Shown: positions 1 through 7,911, counted from the first letter of the stretch. The stretch is 14,636 bases of DNA from JBBTWV01 sp038062615 (GCA_038062615.1 JBBTWV010000044.1:1-14636); one strand, 5' to 3'. Notes: generated by a model from the letters alone, not told the origin. A program made the numbers and translations.

Positions 1-53
1 CCGGCGCACTCAAATATTTCTGATTTTTGTGTGAATTTGCGTACATTGTTTAT

Positions 54-82
54 TTGTTTTATTATAGCATTTATGGTAGAAT
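54..82 (+). promoter_or_regulatory. Candidate sigma70-type promoter of the AMP phosphorylase operon
   Basis: TTGTTT at 54-59 and TAGAAT at 77-82 are separated by 17 bases, a canonical spacing. Transcription would begin near 88-90, leaving a leader of under ten bases before the ATG at 97. No Shine-Dalgarno sequence is visible before that ATG. The region is very AT-rich, so a chance match is possible. Confidence 0.4.
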
Positions 83-96
83 AAGTAAAGATATAT

Positions 97-1569
97 ATGA
101 ACCTCAAACCCTACAAAATCAAAATCAATACGGGTGGTATTCCGGTGGCGGTTCTGCATGAAGATGCGGCGCATCAGATGGACCTCCACGTGGGTGACCG
201 CATTCGGCTTAAAAGTGACCGTTCTGCAGTAACTTGCCTTTTGGATGTGACGCGCGACCACTTCCCCAAGCGTAAAATCGGGCTTTTTGCCGAAGCCTAT
301 GAAGCGCTCAATATTGAAGCTGGTGACGTGGTGGAAATCAAAGCGGCTGATAAACCTCGCTCGCTCCTTTATATTCGCGACAAGCTGGATGGTAAAAAAC
401 TTTCGGCAGAGCAACTCAACGAAATTGTGCGCGACATTGTAAATGGTGAACTTTCTGATGTAGAGATGACCTATTTTGTTTCGGGTTGTTATGCCCATGG
501 TTTGAGCGATGATGAAACGGCGGCGTTGACGCGTGCCATTGTGAACAACGGAAAAACGCTTCAATTTAAAGGACAAATTGTTGCTGATAAACATTGCATT
601 GGTGGTGTTCCAGGTAACCGTGTAACACCGATTGTGGTGGCGATTGTTGCAGCCAGTGGAGTACTGATGCCAAAAACTTCTTCACGCGCCATTACCTCGC
701 CTGCTGGAACTGCCGATGCTGTGGAAGTGGTTTGTAATGTAACGATTAACGCTCATCGGCTCATGCAGATCGCCAAAAAAGTCGGCGGATTCATGGTGTG
801 GGGTGGCGGTGTGGATTTGGCTGCGGCGGATGATCACATGATCAAGATCCGGCATCCGATGAGTTTGGATCCAGAAGGCATGTTGCTTGCATCCATCATG
901 GCAAAAAAACATTCCGTTTCTGCCAATCATGTGCTCATTGATATTCCGGTTGGGCCGGGCGTAAAAATTCCTGACGCCAAACATGCGGCACATCTCAAGC
1001 AGCGGTTTATTCAAATTGGCAAAATGCTCGGGATGAAGGTGAAGGTGATTATTACTGATGGCAAACAGCCTATTGGCAACGGTATTGGTCCGCTCTTGGA
1101 GATGATTGATGTGATGAATGTGTTAAAAAATGACCGCGCGGCGCCGGAAGATCTGCGTCAAAAAGCGATTATGGAATCTGCTATTTTACTGGAACTCACT
1201 GGCAAAGCACGCAAAGGTCATGGCAAAAAAATGGCAAAAGAGATTTTGGATTCCGGCCGTGCGTGGCGCAAATTTGAACAGATTATTAAGGAACAGGGCA
1301 AGAAACGCATTCCGCCTTTGGCCAAGCACAGTGCCAATGTTTTAGCACCCAAAAGCGGAAAAATTACGGCGATAGAGAATAAGGCGATAGCGCACTTGGC
1401 AAGAATCGCCGGTGCTCCCAAAGATGCTGCAGGCGGATTATTTCTCCACAAAAAAATTGGCGATACGGTGAAAAAAGGCGAGCCGCTCTACACCATTTAC
1501 TCCAACAGTCCGGATCGGCTCAAGTACGCGCTGGAATTTGCGAAAAAAACAGGCTACACCATTAAATAA
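97..1569 (+). CDS. deoA: AMP phosphorylase (archaeal/CPR type)
   Basis: This enzyme splits AMP (and, in studied homologues, CMP and UMP) with phosphate into the base and ribose-1,5-bisphosphate, the first step of the AMP pathway that feeds RubisCO in archaea and many CPR bacteria. The 490 residues match the family's usual length of about 500. Residues 1-85 form the extra N-terminal domain that separates AMP phosphorylases from ordinary thymidine phosphorylases. The thymidine-phosphorylase-like core follows, with the phosphate/nucleoside-binding stretches DKHCIGGVPGNR (164-175), TSSRAITSPAGTAD (194-207) and a glycine-rich segment GGFMVWGGGVDLA (230-242). The ATG at 97 gives the expected N-terminus MNLKPYKIKI. 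It is the first gene of an operon that also holds the next enzyme of the pathway, which makes the AMP assignment firmer than a general pyrimidine phosphorylase. Confidence 0.93.
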   Translation: MNLKPYKIKINTGGIPVAVLHEDAAHQMDLHVGDRIRLKSDRSAVTCLLDVTRDHFPKRKIGLFAEAYEALNIEAGDVVEIKAADKPRSLLYIRDKLDGKKLSAEQLNEIVRDIVNGELSDVEMTYFVSGCYAHGLSDDETAALTRAIVNNGKTLQFKGQIVADKHCIGGVPGNRVTPIVVAIVAASGVLMPKTSSRAITSPAGTADAVEVVCNVTINAHRLMQIAKKVGGFMVWGGGVDLAAADDHMIKIRHPMSLDPEGMLLASIMAKKHSVSANHVLIDIPVGPGVKIPDAKHAAHLKQRFIQIGKMLGMKVKVIITDGKQPIGNGIGPLLEMIDVMNVLKNDRAAPEDLRQKAIMESAILLELTGKARKGHGKKMAKEILDSGRAWRKFEQIIKEQGKKRIPPLAKHSANVLAPKSGKITAIENKAIAHLARIAGAPKDAAGGLFLHKKIGDTVKKGEPLYTIYSNSPDRLKYALEFAKKTGYTIK

Positions 1570-1575
1570 TATTCT

Positions 1576-2448
1576 ATGAATTATCAGACAAAATTCAACG
1601 GTTTATGGTTGCCCATCCTGGTTCTCGTAGGTGCATTTTTTTTATCGAGCGCATTTACCAAGGCCAATACCAAATTTACCATCCCTTTCATTGGCATCTA
1701 TAAAGAGGGTGGCGGCTCCGTGGCCCATGAAGGAGACACCGTTGTGCTGAAATTTTCTAAAAAAGTTGCCCCTCAGCACGAACTTTCCGCCATTGATACC
1801 ATTATTTCTGACCACAATGCGGAATTTTTTGCCCAAGATGATCCTAATTTTTATTTTGCAAAACAGGTAATGCGCAAAGAGCTCAATGCCAATAAGAATC
1901 TTACCAAAAGTGTGGGCGTTACAGCCGTTAATGAGGACATCATTCCAGAAGGGGCGATTACTTTCAGTATTTTGTTCATAAACAAAAAAACAAATCAGCT
2001 ATTTCGTTTCCGTGCGACCACTGACGGCTCTCGTGTGAATTTTTCGAGAGATGATGATGCGGCCATAAGAAAGAGTTGTAAAAAAGCTCCATTTTTAAAA
2101 CTTAAACCTTCGGAAGATATTAAAATTGATATCTTCCCAAGCTGGATTGAGTACAAACTTCCCGAAGGCACGGCCGCCATTGGCAGTTTGGTAAGGCTTA
2201 CCACAACCGTTGGAAAAAATGCGAAAATGGCCCCGGTTATTGAACACACCATGATGGCCGGACGATATGCCGGACATAAGGACAGATTATACGACTGGGA
2301 TCCGTATGTGCATTACCTGGTAATGGATCCATACTATCCGCAAGGCATTATTCCTTTCAATATTTGTTTTAGGGATCTGGAAAGTGGCAAAATAGTCGGG
2401 AGAGTAAAAATGACTACTGATGGATCAAAAGTTGAGTTCATTAAATGA
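1576..2448 (+). CDS. Unrecognised exported or membrane-anchored protein with an internal repeat
   Basis: I do not recognise this 290-residue protein. A hydrophobic segment at about residues 9-27 (LWLPILVLVGAFFLSS) suggests a signal peptide or membrane anchor, with the rest outside the cytoplasm. The body seems to be two related beta-rich units. Residues 122-158 and 253-290 share the pattern P-x-G-x-I-x-F-x-I-x-F, a short polar turn, then TTDGS-x-V-x-F; residues 53-66 and 203-218 may be the matching first halves. It starts six bases after the AMP phosphorylase stop and overlaps the isomerase gene by four bases (ATGA), so it is firmly part of the operon. An exported protein between two cytosolic pathway enzymes is unexpected. 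No catalytic motif is visible and I assign no function. No Shine-Dalgarno site precedes the ATG. Confidence 0.8.
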   Translation: MNYQTKFNGLWLPILVLVGAFFLSSAFTKANTKFTIPFIGIYKEGGGSVAHEGDTVVLKFSKKVAPQHELSAIDTIISDHNAEFFAQDDPNFYFAKQVMRKELNANKNLTKSVGVTAVNEDIIPEGAITFSILFINKKTNQLFRFRATTDGSRVNFSRDDDAAIRKSCKKAPFLKLKPSEDIKIDIFPSWIEYKLPEGTAAIGSLVRLTTTVGKNAKMAPVIEHTMMAGRYAGHKDRLYDWDPYVHYLVMDPYYPQGIIPFNICFRDLESGKIVGRVKMTTDGSKVEFIK

Positions 2449-3317
2449 TCTCTATGCCATTTTACGAAGAAACCCTCCAGAAAATTAAATCTTTAGAGAT
2501 TCAGGGCGCGGAGAACATTGCCATCGCAGCCGTGAAGGCTTTTGATGAAAAACTTCAAGAAACCCAAGATCCGGAAACTCTCAAAAAATATATTGCGGAG
2601 CTCTCTTCTTTGCGCGAAACCGAACCCGCGCTGAGAAACGCCCTCCACTACTGTCTTTTGAATTTTAAGAATGACCCGGCAGTGGCGGAAACCGTGGTGA
2701 AATATTTTCAAACCGCCAAAGAAAAAATTGCCAAAATCGGGGCGCAAAAAATTCATGATGGCATGACGGTTTTTACGCACTGCCACGCCAGCACGGTCAC
2801 AAAGATTCTCATTACCGCCTGGCAAGAGGGCAAGCGTTTTACGGTGCGTAATACAGAAACGCGGCCAAAATTCCAAGGGCGCAAAACCGCGCAAGAACTG
2901 GCGGCGGCCGGAATCCCGGTGATTCATAGTGTGGATAGCGCCGGGCGTTTAAGCATGAAAGAATCGGATCTCTTTTTATTTGGTGCGGATGCTGTTACGG
3001 CCGAGGGCAATGTGGTAAACAAAATCGGGACCACGATGTTTACCGAATTTGCCGCGCTCTATCAAATTCCCGTGTATTCCTGCACCAACTCCTGGAAGTT
3101 TGACCCGGAAACCATTAACGGCGCCGACGAACCCATTGAAGAACGCGACCCCAAAGAAGTTTGGGACCAAGCTCCCAGTGGCGTCAAAATCATCAATCCA
3201 GCTTTTGAGCTGACCCCAGCGGATAAAATCACCGGCATTTTTACCGAACTCGGCGTTTTTAAATCCGAAACGCTCGTGAGCGAAATCAAAAAGGCATACC
3301 CGTGGATGGTGCTATAA
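2445..3317 (+). CDS. e2b2: Ribose-1,5-bisphosphate isomerase
   Basis: This enzyme converts ribose-1,5-bisphosphate to ribulose-1,5-bisphosphate, the RubisCO substrate, and so acts directly after AMP phosphorylase. The 290 residues match the eIF-2B alpha/beta/delta-like isomerase family: a helical N-terminal region (1-105), then a Rossmann-like domain with HCHAST (112-117), RNTETRP (135-141), FGADAV (179-184) and the segment EGNVVNKIGT (187-196). Cys113 and Asp182 are 69 residues apart, the same spacing as the catalytic Cys133/Asp202 pair known in the Thermococcus enzyme, so activity is likely kept. Methylthioribose-1-phosphate isomerase is the main alternative; the neighbouring AMP phosphorylase argues against it. 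The start at 2445 forms an ATGA overlap with the upstream stop; an ATG at 2454 is an in-frame alternative. Confidence 0.9.
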   Translation: MISMPFYEETLQKIKSLEIQGAENIAIAAVKAFDEKLQETQDPETLKKYIAELSSLRETEPALRNALHYCLLNFKNDPAVAETVVKYFQTAKEKIAKIGAQKIHDGMTVFTHCHASTVTKILITAWQEGKRFTVRNTETRPKFQGRKTAQELAAAGIPVIHSVDSAGRLSMKESDLFLFGADAVTAEGNVVNKIGTTMFTEFAALYQIPVYSCTNSWKFDPETINGADEPIEERDPKEVWDQAPSGVKIINPAFELTPADKITGIFTELGVFKSETLVSEIKKAYPWMVL

Positions 3318-3805
3318 TGGGCCAAATGCCTCTTACCTCTGCCGACCAAAAGTTTCTCAAGCTCCTCAAAAAAATCGCGCCAAAGTCTACCTGCTTGCGT
3401 GCCAAGATTGCGGCTATTGCGGTACGAAACGGCAAAGTTTTAGAGACCGGCGATAACAGCTTCCACAAGTGCTACGACTGTAATGTCATCGGTTGCATTC
3501 GTGATATTCAACAAATTCCTTCCGGCACGCGCCGGGAAATTTGTTATGGCATCTGCGCAGAACAGCGACTCTTTACCCGCGCCGTCCAAAAAGGCATCAA
3601 GCTTGCCGGCGCCACGCTCTATGTGACCTCTCACCCTTGCCGCGTTTGCGAAGGTCTTATTGCCGAAAGTGGCATCAAGCGCGTCGTGTATATCAAAGGT
3701 TTTCCTGATGTGATTCCCATTTACGACACCCTCAAAGATTTTGGACTCGAGGTGATTCAAGCCCCCGAGCATGACGATAAACCGCACGAAGCCAGCACCA
3801 TATGA
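3317..3805 (+). CDS. dCMP deaminase-like (ComEB-like) zinc nucleotide deaminase
   Basis: This is a 162-residue member of the cytidine/deoxycytidylate deaminase fold, expected to deaminate a (d)CMP-like nucleotide to the uridine form. The zinc site is C80-A81-E82 with PCRVC (C108, C111); Glu82 would be the proton shuttle. A second cysteine cluster C52, C55, C60 followed by IRD and IPSGTR matches the insert typical of ComEB/dCMP deaminases. Unusually, the zinc motif reads CAE where dCMP deaminases normally have HAE, so zinc would be held by three cysteines as in cytidine deaminases. I chose the ATG at 3317, which overlaps the isomerase stop as TAATG; a GTG at 3302 and an ATG at 3326 are possible. 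Sitting in the AMP-pathway operon, it may belong to nucleotide salvage, but that is inference. Confidence 0.8.
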   Translation: MGQMPLTSADQKFLKLLKKIAPKSTCLRAKIAAIAVRNGKVLETGDNSFHKCYDCNVIGCIRDIQQIPSGTRREICYGICAEQRLFTRAVQKGIKLAGATLYVTSHPCRVCEGLIAESGIKRVVYIKGFPDVIPIYDTLKDFGLEVIQAPEHDDKPHEASTI

Positions 3806-5046
3806 ATCATTCTTCATTGTTGCGAGCGCACAGCGCGAGCGCGAAGCCGGGCGAAGAATCTGGCTCAGCCAGTTCTGAGCGAAGGCTGAGCGTAAACATT
3901 AAAACTATTTTAATTTTGACCGGTTCCATCGGCTCCGGGCATCTTTCTGTTGCCAAGGCTATTAAAGAAGCCATCCATCGCGTCAATGGAACCAATGTGC
4001 GCGTGGAAGTAGTAGATCTCCTCACGGCATTTGAGAATTTTGTGACGTCAGCTACCAAAAAAATCTACCTCAACTCTCTCAAACTTTCCCCAAAAATTTA
4101 CCAGCTCCTTTTTTCACAGAGCGATGAAAATGAGTGGCCGCTCAAGGTTCTCAACGCCATTACGGCGCCTTTTATGCAGAAGCAGTTTTTGGCTATGCTT
4201 AAAGAAAAACAACCATCGGTGCTGGTCTCCACCTACCCGGTTTGGGACATTCTCGTAAAAAAAGTGTGGGAAAAATACACCCTTCGACGAGCTCTGGGTG
4301 ACAAAAAGCTACCTTTTGTAAGTGTTATTACCGATGCCATGCATGTTCACGCCTCATGGATTTATGGCGAACCCGATTATTTTATTGTGGCGAATCCAGA
4401 TACCGCCACCGCGCTGGAACATTTTGATATTCATCCCTCGCGCATTAAAACTTTTGGATATCCCATTGCGAATCGTTTTATAAAACATACTTCTTGTGCC
4501 AATTTTCAGCGCGAGATGGACCTTTCTCCGCGTCGCAAAACCCTGCTTCTCATTCTCTCCACCGGCATCAGCTGGTCAAAAGTAAAACAGGTGGCCAAAA
4601 CGATTCGCGGCAGTTCCCTTAAAAACTTGCAGCTGGTGATTGTGGCCTGCGGCGATGCCAAGTGGGTAAAGAAGCTTGAGAAGATGCGCTGGCCGTGGCC
4701 CACGCGCGTTACCGGCTGGACCAACTACATGCACGAGTTCATTCATGGATCAGACATCATTCTCACCAAAGCCGGCGGCGCCACGGTAATGGAGTGTATT
4801 GTGAGTCAAAAACCTATGATGATTATTGATGCCATTCCCGGCCACGAAATTGGCAATGCCATGCTGGTGCAAAAATATAACTTGGGTGTGGTGTTAAACC
4901 GCAATTTGAGTGATTTTGACCACGCGGTGGAATATATTTTTTCCCACGAAGCACTCATCAAAAAAAATCTCATTAGCCAAAAACGCCCAAATGCGGCAAA
5001 AGAAACAGCAGAATTTCTACTTAAGCTTGCGCATGCGGCGCACTAG
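3802..5046 (+). CDS. GT28-family glycolipid glycosyltransferase (MGDG synthase / processive diacylglycerol glucosyltransferase-like)
   Basis: The protein should transfer a sugar from a nucleotide-sugar to a diacylglycerol-type lipid at the inner face of the membrane. Marks of the family are the N-terminal GSIGSGHLS loop (41-49) followed by an MGDG-synthase-like helix, the acceptor region PVWDILVKK (146-154) and ITDAMHVHASW (176-186), and the C-terminal GT-B sugar-nucleotide site GWTNYMHEF..SDIILTKAGGATVMEC (305-332) with Glu331. There is no membrane segment, as expected for a peripheral enzyme. The start overlaps the deaminase stop as ATGA. Residues of about 7-31 are low complexity (Ala/Ser/Glu/Arg) and are encoded by an inserted GC-rich repeat rather than by family sequence; conserved sequence begins at NIKTILILTGS. 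Exact lipid and sugar cannot be read from the sequence. Confidence 0.85.
   Translation: MNHSSLLRAHSASAKPGEESGSASSERRLSVNIKTILILTGSIGSGHLSVAKAIKEAIHRVNGTNVRVEVVDLLTAFENFVTSATKKIYLNSLKLSPKIYQLLFSQSDENEWPLKVLNAITAPFMQKQFLAMLKEKQPSVLVSTYPVWDILVKKVWEKYTLRRALGDKKLPFVSVITDAMHVHASWIYGEPDYFIVANPDTATALEHFDIHPSRIKTFGYPIANRFIKHTSCANFQREMDLSPRRKTLLLILSTGISWSKVKQVAKTIRGSSLKNLQLVIVACGDAKWVKKLEKMRWPWPTRVTGWTNYMHEFIHGSDIILTKAGGATVMECIVSQKPMMIIDAIPGHEIGNAMLVQKYNLGVVLNRNLSDFDHAVEYIFSHEALIKKNLISQKRPNAAKETAEFLLKLAHAAH
3822..3896 (+). repeat. GC-rich GAGCGAA-type repeat (copy R1), inside a coding region
   Basis: The octamer GCGAGCGC occurs at 3822-3829 and 3835-3842, 13 bases apart, followed by a bulged hairpin (AGAATCTGG / CCAGTTCT around 3856-3876) and then GAGCGAAGGCTGAGCG. 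The first 25 bases match copy R3 (11836-11860) at 22 positions, with the same 13-base octamer spacing. Here the repeat is read in frame as the N-terminal tail of the glycosyltransferase. It is much richer in GC than the bases around it. Confidence 0.6.
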
Positions 5047-5047
5047 G

Positions 5048-5101
5048 TCGCCCGCTCAGCGGATGGTGCTCAGGCACCAAACCGAGCAAGCGGCGAGGAG
5101 C
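5048..5101. repeat. GC-rich hairpin repeat (copy R2) between convergent genes
   Basis: The 54 bases between the two convergent genes fold into an extended hairpin. The outer stem pairs 5048-5056 with 5089-5096 (eight pairs, one bulged C), an inner GG/CC pairs 5061-5062 with 5082-5083, and the tip is TGGTGC-TCAG-GCACCA at 5064-5079. GGCGAGGAGC at 5092-5101 recurs exactly at 13556-13565 in the inverted-repeat element. It may serve as a bidirectional transcription end for the two operons, but there is no T-run on either side, so a classic intrinsic terminator is not supported. Confidence 0.5.
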
Positions 5102-7815
5102 TACACTGCGCCTCTAGCATTTGTGCCAATTCCCCAACTCTGCATCATGCTACCGACCTGTTGCAGCGCTGTTTCACCAATATAGACATCGCGACTTTGA
5201 TTTAAAACAACTCTCACCTGTCCAGCCGTTACGCGGACGCCTTGAGATATGTAATGTCCTTTTACAAAGGTGGTTCTGGCAGAAGGACGAGGCTGTATTT
5301 TAACACCTCGTTCTGCTTCAGCTTCCCCTAAACGTTTCCCAATACCGGGCACAAGAACTTCATCTTCTTCACCAGGTTTACGGCTCATACGATCCGCAAT
5401 TTGGGGTAAAATAATCGTTTTTTGTCCAAGCCTTTCCATGGCCGTAGCGATTTGATCTCGTACTCTTTCCATACCAGCGATTTTATCCTCAGATAGTTCA
5501 ACTTGAGTAGGCCCAAAAACACGTACGATTTTATTCCGATGCATCAGAAGCAGATCCACCAAATGCATTTCTTCTTCTTGCTCCGGCGACAAAAAATCAC
5601 TTAATTTTTTATCATCACGTGCAAGTGCTTCTTCCAACCCAATGTAATCCATGGCTTCAATAAAGCCTAAATAAGTGGCTAGTTGAGTTCTCAAAGTGGT
5701 TTGTAGATCTTCACTATAAAAATTCAAAACACATGGAAAAACCGGCTTCCATTCATCTCTAACATATATTTTTTTCACTTCCTTATCTTTTTCATCTCCT
5801 GTAGAAGCCACAAGCTCCACATCCTTCGTTTCTCTTTCAGTTAAATCAACGAGAATTCCGCGCTGATGTTCATGAGGATGCGGCGTTCTTGTTTTGGATT
5901 CATCTGCTTGAGAAACTTCCGGAGCATCTTCTTTCGCCTGATCTTGTGGCTTTGGTTCACGAACGGTCACTTTGAGCGGCACAAAATATTGCGTATGAAG
6001 ACATGCTAAAACGGAAATTTCCGCTGTCAATTTCAAGAGTTCATTCCCTACTCCCGGATCAAAGCTCATATTCCAATCACGATCTATGGTTCCTCCAAAA
6101 GGGCGTTCATACATTCCCATTCTGAATGATAAAAAACCATGCGATGCGGAATCAGTTTTGGCTTCAAAATAAGCAACTTGTGTTTCCGGTGGAATTTCTT
6201 GAGACGGCAATTTAAAGTCTTCGAATGCTGTAGTAACCGTACGCAAATCAGTCACGAATGCAGCTTTTACCAGTTCGAGCGACGCACGGTGAGCTTCAAT
6301 CAGAGGAAGGTCACCTTCAGCGCCGCAAAGATCATCGGGATGATCTCTTTTCCAGACAATAAACCCCTCCCGGTCAAAAGCTCCATCGTCACCAACAACG
6401 ACAGCCCTCGTACAGGCAAAATTTCTCTGATTAAAAACCCTTCCATCCCGATCGCCCCTGTGATAATTAATGCGTATATTGGGAGATTCGCCAGGGAGCG
6501 AATCAAGTTGAGCAACCAATACTTTTCTAAGTATGGTATATGCGAAGTCTGCCCCCAAAGAACCCGCACTTAAGGCTTCAAGGTAGCGGTCATCTGTATA
6601 GGCTACGAGTAATTCCAAAAATGCACGACGATCACGCGGAGACATATCACCTTCACCCCTGACGCATGCATTTACGGCACTCTCAACTTGTTGAAAATGC
6701 TGATTATCACGAAACGCCCCATTGTCTCTCATCTCTCGAATAACACCGGCGCAATAAGTAGGATCAGGAAGAGCCCTTATCGGGGCTGGTCCCACGACTC
6801 GTTCTCCTCCTAGTGCTGTTAATGGAGACGAGCGATACGGATCAACGGTAGCACTCAAGAGATATTGAATATCCAGGCTATCCACCACGGCACAGAGTTC
6901 TTGTTCCTTGGCACGAATAGGATCACCGGTCATTTTTTGGATCTTTATGGCAATAATTTCAGTGATAAGAAGAACCACCTCCTGGTAGAGAAAAACACTT
7001 GGGTTACGCCGCCCGGGATGTTCTTCACCTTCCGGAAAATAGCTCGTCAAAATTGCAAGGAGTTCTCGCAACAAAGCTGGGCTCACACGATCATCATTGA
7101 GGAGCATCATGAGGAAACTCCGAAAACGGACCTTGAAGAGTTCTTTATCATCGATGGGAACGACCTGGGTCAACGCCTGCATGACAGTTTGGAAAAGGAT
7201 GATTTTTAAAAAAGGATCACCTTTTTTGCCTTCGCGGCTTTTTTTAAGCATTTTACCCAGAATGCCATCCATTTGTTCCCTGAGCTTAAGTGTTTTTGCA
7301 TCTTTTGAATCGCCGGGTCTTTGAAAATACGGCAACACAAATCTTCCACATAGACTTGAATACTCATTCAGATCTATTCCATCGGGATGGAGATTTAAAA
7401 ATTCTGACATGTTTTTCTCCATCCACTCCGGCACAACATCCTGAAAAGCTTCAGCAGTGGCCGGCGGGAGTCTGTTATAATAGGAGCCTATTGATCCGAG
7501 TCTATCTCTAAGCGGACACGTTACATCAATAAAATTCAAGAATCTCACCACACCATTTCTGACCTTGTGTGGCGGACCTCCAATCTCTTCCATGATGTAA
7601 TTTAAAATAACCGAAATACGAAAAGATCCTGAACCAAGCACTTCATCTTCTTCAGCCAATAAAATATTGGCTAGCTCACGATCGCCACCCGCTTTATCCG
7701 GTGAATCTCTGACCACAGACAAAGCCGCCCGCATCCTATCTTCAATGGCGCGGCGTTGGGCTATAAGATCAGGAACTCCAGGAGTTCCGTGCTGAAAGTC
7801 AAATCCTTTCTCCAT
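5101..7815 (-). CDS. Unrecognised large soluble protein (904 residues)
   Basis: I do not recognise a family. No signal peptide or membrane segment is visible. Residues 1-320 look mostly alpha-helical; a mixed region follows (about 330-620). A charged, low-complexity linker lies at 621-652, rich in Pro, Glu, Asp, Lys and ending in a His-rich patch. After it come a beta-strand/helix region (653-760), a charged helix (775-797), and a C-terminal beta-rich tail at about 850-885 with alternating Val residues. No nucleotide-binding or catalytic signature stands out. The ATG at 7815 lies eight bases after a perfect TATAAT box, which fixes the start well if the mRNA is leaderless. The gene is transcribed opposite to the AMP operon and ends against it. 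It could be a lineage-specific structural or regulatory protein. Confidence 0.82.
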   Translation of the reverse strand: MEKGFDFQHGTPGVPDLIAQRRAIEDRMRAALSVVRDSPDKAGGDRELANILLAEEDEVLGSGSFRISVILNYIMEEIGGPPHKVRNGVVRFLNFIDVTCPLRDRLGSIGSYYNRLPPATAEAFQDVVPEWMEKNMSEFLNLHPDGIDLNEYSSLCGRFVLPYFQRPGDSKDAKTLKLREQMDGILGKMLKKSREGKKGDPFLKIILFQTVMQALTQVVPIDDKELFKVRFRSFLMMLLNDDRVSPALLRELLAILTSYFPEGEEHPGRRNPSVFLYQEVVLLITEIIAIKIQKMTGDPIRAKEQELCAVVDSLDIQYLLSATVDPYRSSPLTALGGERVVGPAPIRALPDPTYCAGVIREMRDNGAFRDNQHFQQVESAVNACVRGEGDMSPRDRRAFLELLVAYTDDRYLEALSAGSLGADFAYTILRKVLVAQLDSLPGESPNIRINYHRGDRDGRVFNQRNFACTRAVVVGDDGAFDREGFIVWKRDHPDDLCGAEGDLPLIEAHRASLELVKAAFVTDLRTVTTAFEDFKLPSQEIPPETQVAYFEAKTDSASHGFLSFRMGMYERPFGGTIDRDWNMSFDPGVGNELLKLTAEISVLACLHTQYFVPLKVTVREPKPQDQAKEDAPEVSQADESKTRTPHPHEHQRGILVDLTERETKDVELVASTGDEKDKEVKKIYVRDEWKPVFPCVLNFYSEDLQTTLRTQLATYLGFIEAMDYIGLEEALARDDKKLSDFLSPEQEEEMHLVDLLLMHRNKIVRVFGPTQVELSEDKIAGMERVRDQIATAMERLGQKTIILPQIADRMSRKPGEEDEVLVPGIGKRLGEAEAERGVKIQPRPSARTTFVKGHYISQGVRVTAGQVRVVLNQSRDVYIGETALQQVGSMMQSWGIGTNARGAV

Positions 7816-7823
7816 AGCTGTAC

Positions 7824-7851
7824 ATTATAATACTATTATTAGTTATGTCAA
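7824..7851 (-). promoter_or_regulatory. Consensus promoter of the 904-residue protein gene, near-leaderless
   Basis: Read on the minus strand, TTGACA (7851-7846) and TATAAT (7829-7824) are both perfect consensus hexamers, with a 16-base spacer. Only eight bases separate TATAAT from the ATG at 7815-7813, so transcription would begin within a base or so to about six bases of the start codon. There is no room for a Shine-Dalgarno site, so the mRNA should be leaderless or nearly so. Confidence 0.8.
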
Positions 7852-7911
7852 CAGCTCTTCCGGTTGCGACAGGAAAAGACCCTCAAATACCGCAGAATTA
7901 TATGTTGGTTT

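Noticed and set aside
10..594. Long minus-strand frame opposite AMP phosphorylase
   Set aside because: It is antisense to a clear conserved gene and its protein has no recognisable features; other long antisense frames in the window were dropped for the same reason.
5048..5101. Classic intrinsic terminator between convergent genes
   Set aside because: The hairpin is strong but no T-run follows it in either direction.
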